A program made the translations under genes and the position numbers. Below the pieces are notes generated by a model. The model was not told where the DNA came from and did not search any database. It was given only the letters and a program-made list of their open reading frames with translations. Positions 58,768 through 64,000 of a stretch of DNA of 64,000 nt are shown here, in pieces (position 1 is the first letter of the stretch; each line of letters starts with the position of its first letter). The DNA is from Micromonospora cabrerizensis (lineage in GTDB: Bacteria; Actinomycetota; Actinomycetes; Mycobacteriales; Micromonosporaceae). The stretch is from contig NZ_JAKKFI010000116.1 in the NCBI RefSeq assembly GCF_022230955.1, positions 1-64,000 of the forward strand. The letters are read 5' to 3'.

Positions 58768-59504
58768 GCCGGCAGGACATGGTGGTGACCGGCGCGGCCG
58801 GGTTCGGCGGTGTGCCCTCGGCCCACCCCGCCGAGGTGGTCCGGGTCAGTGGCGTCAGCCGGACCTTCGGCCGGGGCGAGCACGCCGTACACGCGGTGCA
58901 GGACGTCTCGTTCACGGCCAACCGGGGCGAGTTGGTCGCCATCCGGGGCCGGTCCGGAGCCGGCAAGACCACCCTGCTGAACCTGATCGGCGGGCTGGAC
59001 CGGCCGGACAGCGGTCAGGTGGTGGTGGCCGGGCACGACGTCACCTCGGCGGGAGAGGCCGAGCTGTTGCGGCTGCGCCGGGGCACCGTCGGGTTCGTGT
59101 TCCAGACCTTCGGGCTGGTGCCGATCCTCTCCGCCGCCGAGAACGTCGGAGTGCCGTTGCGGCTGGCGCAGGTGCCCGCCGCGGAGCGCGAGCAGCGGGT
59201 CGCGGTGCTGCTGGAGCTGGTCGGCCTCGGTGGGCACGCGGCGCAGCGGCCCTACGAACTCTCCGGTGGGCAGCAGCAGCGGGTCGCGGTGGCGCGTGCG
59301 CTGGCCAACGAGCCGGACCTGCTCATCGCCGACGAACCCACCGGTCAGCTCGACTCGGAAACCGCACGTTCCATCATGGACCTGCTGCGCGCGGTGGTGC
59401 ACGCCCGTGGCATGACGGCCCTGGTGGCGACGCACGACCCGGCCCTGATCGACCTCGCCGACCGGGTGCTCGTGCTGCGCGACGGTCGCCTGGTCGACGG
59501 CTGA
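58764..59504 (+). CDS. ABC transporter ATPase, MacB/LolD type
   Basis: A 246-aa ATPase of standard length: Walker A GRSGAGKTT, Q-loop VGFVFQTFGLVP, signature ELSGGQQQRVAVARAL, Walker B LLIADEPTGQLD, H-loop LVATHDP. It has no C-terminal extension, unlike its neighbour, so the two may form an asymmetric ATPase pair under the two permeases. It starts on a 4-nt overlap and closes the operon. Confidence 0.94.
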   Translation: MSRQDMVVTGAAGFGGVPSAHPAEVVRVSGVSRTFGRGEHAVHAVQDVSFTANRGELVAIRGRSGAGKTTLLNLIGGLDRPDSGQVVVAGHDVTSAGEAELLRLRRGTVGFVFQTFGLVPILSAAENVGVPLRLAQVPAAEREQRVAVLLELVGLGGHAAQRPYELSGGQQQRVAVARALANEPDLLIADEPTGQLDSETARSIMDLLRAVVHARGMTALVATHDPALIDLADRVLVLRDGRLVDG

Positions 59505-59548
59505 CCCTCCGTGGTCCGTGGGCGCTGCTCCACGGGCCCCGGGGCGGG

Positions 59549-59707
59549 TCAGAGCGCCAGCTTCATGCCCTCGTGGCTGGCCACGAAGCCGAGGCCCAGA
59601 TAGAAGCGGTGCGCTTCGCGGGCCCTGCCCAGGACGTCGTCGGCGAGCAGGGCGATGACGGCGGGAAGGTCGGCCCGGACCGCCTCCCGGTAGGTCACGT
59701 CGGTCAT
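59549..59707 (-). pseudogene. Internally deleted GNAT acetyltransferase remnant
   Basis: A 52-codon frame whose first ~30 residues (MTDVTYREAVRADLPAVIAL, LADDVLGRARE) match the start of a GNAT protein and whose last ~20 (AHRFYLGLGFVASHEGMKL) match the end of one. The central ~90 residues with the acetyl-CoA loop are missing, in frame, at about 59612-59620. It cannot be an active acetyltransferase. The junction is inferred from the known family layout. Confidence 0.72.
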
Positions 59708-59771
59708 GCCGGTGAGCCTGGCACAGCGACGTCGACGGATGGGTCGGTGGCGGTTGTCGCCACCGGGCAGC

Positions 59772-60293
59772 ATGAGCGGCATGGAACTCCTGCTGCTGCC
59801 GTTCCGGTGGATCTATCGGGCGTTGGTGTGGTTCGCGAACTCACCCCGCACGCTGATCACCTCGTACCTGCTGATGATCGTGGTGGCCGGGGTCATCTAC
59901 GGGGAGGTCGAGCACCGCAGCCCGGCGGACGCCGTCTGGTGGGCGGTGGTCACCGCCTCGACCGTCGGGTACGGCGACATCTCGCCGACGACCTGGGCGG
60001 GTCGTACGCTCGCCGCGCTGCTCATCTCGACCATGGTGCTGCTGGTCATCCCGCTGATCACGGCACACTTCGCGAGCCGGCTCATCGTCGACGACGACGC
60101 GTTCGTGCACGAGGAGCAGGAGCAGCTCAAGGCCGACGTGCGCCGGATGCGGGCGCTGCTGGAGGAGATGGCCGCCCGGCAGGGGATCGAGGTGCCACCG
60201 CTGCCCCCGATCCAGCCGGTCAGCGGGCCGGGCAGCGCAGGCCCTCGCGCGGCACGGTCAGGTCGAGCAGGTACGCGTCGACCGCGTTGGTGA
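59772..60293 (+). CDS. Two-TM potassium channel family protein
   Basis: A 173-aa ion-channel protein: first membrane helix (LITSYLLMIVVAGVIYGEVE), pore helix and selectivity filter TASTVGYGDI with TVGYGD at 64-69, second helix (TLAALLISTMVLLVIPLITA), then a short coiled coil (EEQEQLKADVRRMRALLEEM) that likely aids tetramer assembly. It lacks an RCK domain. Its last 24 codons overlap the end of the converging hydrolase gene. Start at ATG 59772 or 59781; no clear ribosome binding site favours one. Confidence 0.88.
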   Translation: MSGMELLLLPFRWIYRALVWFANSPRTLITSYLLMIVVAGVIYGEVEHRSPADAVWWAVVTASTVGYGDISPTTWAGRTLAALLISTMVLLVIPLITAHFASRLIVDDDAFVHEEQEQLKADVRRMRALLEEMAARQGIEVPPLPPIQPVSGPGSAGPRAARSGRAGTRRPRW

Positions 60294-61821
60294 TGCAGGA
60301 CGTCTGCGGGTAGGCGGTGTGCCCCTCACCCTCCCAGGTGAGCACCCGGCCGACGCCCAGCATCGAGGCGAGCCGCGGCGTCTGCTCGTACGGTGTCGCG
60401 GGGTCTCCGGTGGTGCCGACCACCACGATCGGCGGCGCGCCGTTGGCCTTCCCGGTCGGGTAGGGGTCACGCCCGCCGGGCCACTCGACGCAGCTCAACA
60501 TGCCGACCGCCAGCGCCGGCCCGAACAGCGGGTATTTTCCACGCCACTCCGACTGCAACTGCCGGATCTGCTCCCGGCTCGGCTTCTCCGTCTCGTCGGC
60601 GCAGTTGATGGCCAGGTTGGCGTCGAACAGGTTCGAGTAGTGTCCGTCGTCGGCTCGGCCGGCGTACGCGTCGGCGAGCCGGAACACGTCCTTCGGGTCG
60701 CCCTCGGCCAGCCGGTCGACCGCCTGGGCCAGCTCCTGCCAACCGGATTCGGTGTAGAGCGAGGAGATGACCGCGTAGAACACCCAGCCGGCGGTGGCAT
60801 CCCGGCCGTCGGCGCCCCGTGCCGGGGAGACCTTGGCCTTGTCGATGGCCGAGGTGACCGCGGCGCGTGCGTCCGGGGCGATCGGGCAGCGGTCGGCGTT
60901 CGCCGTGCACCAGCGGGTGAAGTTGGTGAAGGCCCGCTCGAAGCCGCGGGCCTGGCTCTCCGAACCCTCCACCAGCCGCTGCTGCGGGTCGACCGCGCCG
61001 TCGAGCACCAGCGCCCGCACCCGCTGCGGGTAGAGCTGGGCGTACGTGGCGCCGAGCAGGGTGCCGTACGAGTAGCCGAGGTAGGTGAGCTTGTCGTCGC
61101 CCACGGCGGCGCGCACCGCGTCCATGTCGCGGGCGGCCTGTTCGGTGCCGTACAGCGGCAACTGGTCGCCGTAGCGGTCGCCGCAGCCACGCCCGATCCG
61201 CTGACTCAGGCCGACGAAGCCGTCGAACGCCGACTGGCTCGTCGGGTCGGGGTCGAAGCCGAAGCTGGCGTCCAGGTCGGCGTCGGAGATGCACTTCACC
61301 GGGCTGGACCGGGAGACGCCGCGCGGGTCGAAGCCGACGATGTCGAAACGCTCGGTGATCGAGGCGGGCAGCCCGCCGAACTGGGGGCCGAAGGACAGGT
61401 AGACGGCGGTGTCGACGCCGGAGCCGCCCGGGCCGCCCGGGTTGACCACCAACGAGCCGACCCGGTCGCGCTGCTTGGTGGACCGGGCCCGCAGCAGGGC
61501 GATCTCGAAGGTCTGCCCGGCGCCCGGGCCGGCGCTCGCCCCGGCGCCGGTGCCCCAGTCGCGGGGCACCTGGATGCGTGCGCACTCGTAGCGCATGTCC
61601 GGTGCGCCGCGCCCGACCAGTTCGTCGGGCACCTCCGGGCAGGGCCGCCAGTTCGGGGCGCTCCCGGTCGGGGCGGCGGCGGCACCCTCCACCTCGGTGC
61701 GCGGCGCGAACGCCGGCAGCGTGCAGCCGGCGGTGAGCAGCGCGGCCGCCACGAAGGCGGCCAGGTGCCGACGGACCCGGCGGGTGGTCACCATCCGGGG
61801 CTGAGAGGCGGTGCGGGTCAC
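60220..61821 (-). CDS. Secreted lipoprotein alpha/beta hydrolase (tripeptidyl aminopeptidase-like)
   Basis: A 533-aa exported hydrolase: signal with twin-Arg-like basic stretch (TTRRVRRHLAAFVAAALL) and lipobox LTAGC with Cys33. The alpha/beta-hydrolase core has the oxyanion segment NPGGPGGSGVD, nucleophile Ser251 in GYSYGTLLG, Asp in GTTGDPATPYEQ and His in GEGHTAYPQTSC, with a TAP-like C-terminal part. Similar actinobacterial enzymes cleave N-terminal tripeptides or esters. GTG 61821 has GGAGG 6 nt upstream. Confidence 0.9.
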   Translation of the reverse strand: MTRTASQPRMVTTRRVRRHLAAFVAAALLTAGCTLPAFAPRTEVEGAAAAPTGSAPNWRPCPEVPDELVGRGAPDMRYECARIQVPRDWGTGAGASAGPGAGQTFEIALLRARSTKQRDRVGSLVVNPGGPGGSGVDTAVYLSFGPQFGGLPASITERFDIVGFDPRGVSRSSPVKCISDADLDASFGFDPDPTSQSAFDGFVGLSQRIGRGCGDRYGDQLPLYGTEQAARDMDAVRAAVGDDKLTYLGYSYGTLLGATYAQLYPQRVRALVLDGAVDPQQRLVEGSESQARGFERAFTNFTRWCTANADRCPIAPDARAAVTSAIDKAKVSPARGADGRDATAGWVFYAVISSLYTESGWQELAQAVDRLAEGDPKDVFRLADAYAGRADDGHYSNLFDANLAINCADETEKPSREQIRQLQSEWRGKYPLFGPALAVGMLSCVEWPGGRDPYPTGKANGAPPIVVVGTTGDPATPYEQTPRLASMLGVGRVLTWEGEGHTAYPQTSCITNAVDAYLLDLTVPREGLRCPAR

Positions 61822-61852
61822 GTGGTCCTCCGGGATCGAGTCGACGGCCAGG

Positions 61853-62968
61853 TTACGCCGGACCGCTGGCGGCTCGGTCCACGGTGGCCGTCGGGTCGCC
61901 GCGCAGCACCTGGTCCACATCGAAGCGGATCGGGCGGTCGAGCTGGTCGTAGCGGCAGGAGCGGGGGTCGCGGTCCGGGCGCCAGCGGACGAACTGGGCG
62001 GTGTGCCGGAACCGCTCGCCCTCCATCGCGTCGTAGCCCACCTCGACCACCAGCTCCGGGCGCACCGGCTCCCACTCCAGGTTCTTCGTGCCGGTCCACC
62101 GGCTCACCCCGCCCGGGATGCGTTGGCCGCGTTCGTGGTCGCCGTGCACCCACGGGTGCTCGCCTCCGGTGTCCCGGTAGGGCGCCAGCTCGTCCAGCAG
62201 CTCGGCGCGGCGGGCCATGCTGAACGACGCGCTCACGCCCACGTGGTGCAGGACCCCGGAGTCGTCGTAGAGGCCGAGCAGCAGCGAGCCCACCACCGGG
62301 CCGGACTTGTGCCAGCGGAACCCGGCCACCACGGCGTCGGCGGTGCGGGCGTGCTTGACCTTGAACATCAGCCGTTTGCCCGGCTCGTACGGCAGGTCGG
62401 CCGGCTTGACGATCAGCCCGTCCAGCCCGGCTCCCTCGAACACGTCGAACCAGCGGCGCGCCGTCTCCGGATCGGTGGTGACCTGGGTGACGTGCACCGG
62501 CGGTCGCACCCCGGCCAGCGCCTCGACCAACCGCTGCCGGCGGCGCGGGTAGGGCTGGTCGAGCAGCGCCTCGTCGCCGATCGCCAACAGGTCGAACGCG
62601 ACGAAGTCGGCCGGCGTGGTCTCGGCCAGCATCTTCACCCGCGACGCGGCCGGGTGGACGCGCTGGGCCAGCAGCTCGAAATCCAGCCGCGGCTGGCCGC
62701 TCGGCCCGTCGCGCCGGATCACGATCAGCTCGCCGTCGACCGCGCACCGCTCGGGCAGCTGCCGGCGGGCCTGCTCGACCACCTCGGGGAAGTAGCGCGT
62801 CATCGACTTGCCGCCCCGGCTGGACAGCTCGACCTCGTCGCCGTCGCGGAACACGATGCACCGGAACCCGTCCCACTTGGGCTCGTAGGTCACCCCGGGG
62901 GTGGTGGGCAGCTTGGGCACGCTCTTGGCCAGCATCGGCTCGACCGGCGGGTTGATCGGCAGGTCCAC
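61853..62968 (-). CDS. ligC: ATP-dependent DNA ligase, LigC type
   Basis: A 371-aa ligase: adenylation domain with nucleophile Lys31 (YEPKWDGFRC), motif III-like FVAFDLLAIG, motif IV GLDGLIVKPADLPYE, motif V RLMFKVKHARTADAVVAGFR, and an OB-fold (GVHHVGVSASF region onward) ending RCWRPDR-type sequence. There is no fused polymerase. With the stand-alone LigD-type polymerase 13 kb away it could complete an NHEJ or excision-repair pair. GTG 62968 is chosen because VDLPINPPVEPMLAK begins as in relatives; a TTG 12 nt upstream is possible. Confidence 0.92.
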   Translation of the reverse strand: MDLPINPPVEPMLAKSVPKLPTTPGVTYEPKWDGFRCIVFRDGDEVELSSRGGKSMTRYFPEVVEQARRQLPERCAVDGELIVIRRDGPSGQPRLDFELLAQRVHPAASRVKMLAETTPADFVAFDLLAIGDEALLDQPYPRRRQRLVEALAGVRPPVHVTQVTTDPETARRWFDVFEGAGLDGLIVKPADLPYEPGKRLMFKVKHARTADAVVAGFRWHKSGPVVGSLLLGLYDDSGVLHHVGVSASFSMARRAELLDELAPYRDTGGEHPWVHGDHERGQRIPGGVSRWTGTKNLEWEPVRPELVVEVGYDAMEGERFRHTAQFVRWRPDRDPRSCRYDQLDRPIRFDVDQVLRGDPTATVDRAASGPA

Positions 62969-62974
62969 GGCGCC

Positions 62975-62997
62975 AGTCAATCAGACGGTGCCGACAG
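62975..62997 (-). promoter_or_regulatory. Weak damage-type promoter match upstream of ligC
   Basis: On the minus strand CTGTCGGCA (62989-62997), 8 nt, TTGACT (62975-62980), 6 nt, GTG. The upstream part matches 6 of 9 positions of TTGTCRGTG, including the TGTCGG core; the -10 lacks the conserved A. Confidence 0.3.
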
Positions 62998-63090
62998 TCG
63001 TGAGGCAGATCACCGTGAGCACCGGGGTGGCGTGTCCGTCGCTGCGCTGCTCGTCACGACCGACCGAATCGGATAACCGCAGGTCAGAGC

Positions 63091-63096
63091 TACTTT
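63091..63096 (+). promoter_or_regulatory. Candidate -10 element for the small gene at 63103 (leaderless)
   Basis: TACTTT followed by 6 nt and GTG at 63103, in a locally AT-richer stretch. Confidence 0.5.
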
Positions 63097-63102
63097 CGCG
63101 GG

Positions 63103-63315
63103 GTGTCCGAGTGGGTCTGTGACTGCTGCGGGCGGTGGCGGGTGAGCGTCGAGCTGATCCGGGGCCGCTACCGCTACCGGCTGACCCGGCGTTACCCCGA
63201 GCGGTTCGGCGGCGGCCGCAACGTGCTCGGCGAGGTCGGTTCGGTGCCGGAGTTGGAGGAGCTGTTGCGCCGGCATACCCCGCTGAGCCTGGCCGACCTG
63301 CGCGAGGCGGCCTGA
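63103..63315 (+). CDS. Small hypothetical protein with CxCC motif
   Basis: A 70-aa protein I do not recognise. It opens SEWVCDCCGRWRVSVELIRG, with a CDCC cluster, then a basic RYRYRLTRRYPERFGGG and a helical end (VPELEELLRRHTPLSLADLR). The Cys cluster may bind metal, but only three Cys are present. The codon pattern is typical of the genome. The start is supported by TACTTT at leaderless spacing. Confidence 0.65.
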   Translation: MSEWVCDCCGRWRVSVELIRGRYRYRLTRRYPERFGGGRNVLGEVGSVPELEELLRRHTPLSLADLREAA

Positions 63316-63447
63316 TCCCCGCTCGCCGGCCCGTGCGCGGCCCGGCCGATGATCGGCCACCCGGTGGATGCCGGAGTCACGATCAACCCGGCAGCCTCGT
63401 CTGCATGCGTGGCAGGCGCCGGATGGCGCCGCCGGGAGGGGGACGTG

Positions 63448-63870
63448 ATGCGGTTCGAGGCAGACACGGAGATCGCCGCCGACGTCGAGCAGGTGTGGGC
63501 GGTGCTGGTCGACGTGCCGCGCTGGCCGGAGTGGACGGCCTCGGTGTCGCGGGCCGAACGGGGGGAGCCGGGGCCGCTCGCCGTCGGCGCGACGGCCCGG
63601 TTGACCCAGCCGAAGCTGCGGCCGGCGGTGTGGCGGGTCACCGAGCTGACCGAGGGCCGGGATTTCGCCTGGGTCTCGCACACCCCGGGGGTACGCACCC
63701 GCGGCGAGCACCGACTGCTGCCGCTGCCCGACGGGCGCACCCGGGTCGAGCTGGCCATCGCCCAGTCCGGGCCGCTGGCCGGCGTGATCGGTTGGCTCTA
63801 CGGCGACCTGCTCCGGCGCTACCTGCGTCTGGAGGCCGACGGGCTCAGGCGTCGGAGCGAGCAGGGCTGA
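63448..63870 (+). CDS. SRPBCC (polyketide cyclase-like) family protein
   Basis: A 140-aa START-like fold protein: MRFEADTEIAADVEQVWAVL, DVPRWPEWTASVSRAE, LTQPKLRPAVWRVTELTEGR, HRLLPLPDGRTRVELAIAQS and a C-terminal helix (GWLYGDLLRRYLRLEADGL). This pattern marks the polyketide_cyc2 group, which binds hydrophobic ligands. The ligand is unknown. GGGAGGGGG precedes the ATG at 63448. The last 26 bp overlap the end of the converging GNAT gene. Confidence 0.87.
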   Translation: MRFEADTEIAADVEQVWAVLVDVPRWPEWTASVSRAERGEPGPLAVGATARLTQPKLRPAVWRVTELTEGRDFAWVSHTPGVRTRGEHRLLPLPDGRTRVELAIAQSGPLAGVIGWLYGDLLRRYLRLEADGLRRRSEQG

Positions 63871-64000
63871 CCGCCGGCTTCTCCAGCACCGCCAACCGGA
63901 TGCCGTTCGGGTCCGGCCGGTGCGCCACGATCCGGTAGCCGTGCCGCTCGTACAGCCGCAGGTTGCGCGCGCTGTCCCCGCCGGTGAAGAGGGTGAACAG
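63845..64000 (-). CDS. GNAT acetyltransferase, C-terminal fragment at window edge
   Basis: The final 51 codons of a minus-strand gene enter from the right edge: LFTGGDSARNLRLYERHGYR, then IVAHRPDPNGIRLAVLEKP and a short tail. The NLRLYERHGY segment is the conserved end of the GNAT fold. The acetyl-CoA-binding part lies outside the window. Confidence 0.8.
   Translation of the reverse strand: MFTLFTGGDSARNLRLYERHGYRIVAHRPDPNGIRLAVLEKPAVSPARSDA

Overview
The window is high-GC actinobacterial chromosome and looks like a Micromonospora-type member of the Micromonosporaceae. Support comes from GTG/TTG starts, many four-base start/stop overlaps, several actinobacteria-specific families (DUF4193, DUF3093, DUF3710, DUF3159, DUF3000), a coproporphyrin-type haem operon, and many start codons lying 6-9 nt downstream of a TAnnnT hexamer, as expected for leaderless transcripts. 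I saw no rRNA, tRNA, CRISPR array, prophage or intact insertion sequence. Family assignments come from reading motifs and from memory; nothing was searched.

Backbone A (1-14985) runs sigA, suhB, cei, DUF4193, a repeat-bearing hypothetical gene, DUF3093, dut, DUF3710, an OB-fold gene, DUF3159, ceoC/ceoB, an APC permease, a TrmA-like RNA methyltransferase and dxs. From memory this matches the M. tuberculosis Rv2682c-Rv2703 order, without ppgK. Backbone B (34880-48152) resumes with RNase D, a secreted serine protease, a repeat-rich membrane protein, DUF3000, hemE-hemY-hemQ (three steps of the coproporphyrin-dependent haem route), two LPMO genes around a small transporter/GNAT/zinc-protein group, and msrB.

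Between dxs and RNase D lie about 20 kb that are not in the M. tuberculosis order. They hold a lipoprotein, three paralogous large polytopic membrane proteins, two tandem membrane-anchored beta-propellers, a C39-like peptidase, a two-component system, a tandem pair of VOC proteins with a possible leader peptide, an ArsR/AHSA1 pair with a clear operator, and the fadAB beta-oxidation operon.

The last third (48200-64000) carries DNA-repair and transport genes: a stand-alone LigD-type polymerase, a DUF222-HNH nuclease whose promoter looks DNA-damage inducible, a DUF2975/XRE/small-membrane-protein operon, a 7.6 kb operon of two giant FtsX-type permeases and two ATPases (one ending in an AbrB-like segment), an internally deleted acetyltransferase remnant, a two-TM potassium channel, a secreted lipoprotein peptidase and a LigC-type ATP-dependent DNA ligase.

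The best candidates for undescribed biology are the three-paralogue membrane cluster with its divergent lipoprotein, the possible shared damage promoters of the HNH, LigD-polymerase and LigC genes, and the AbrB-tailed ABC transporter.
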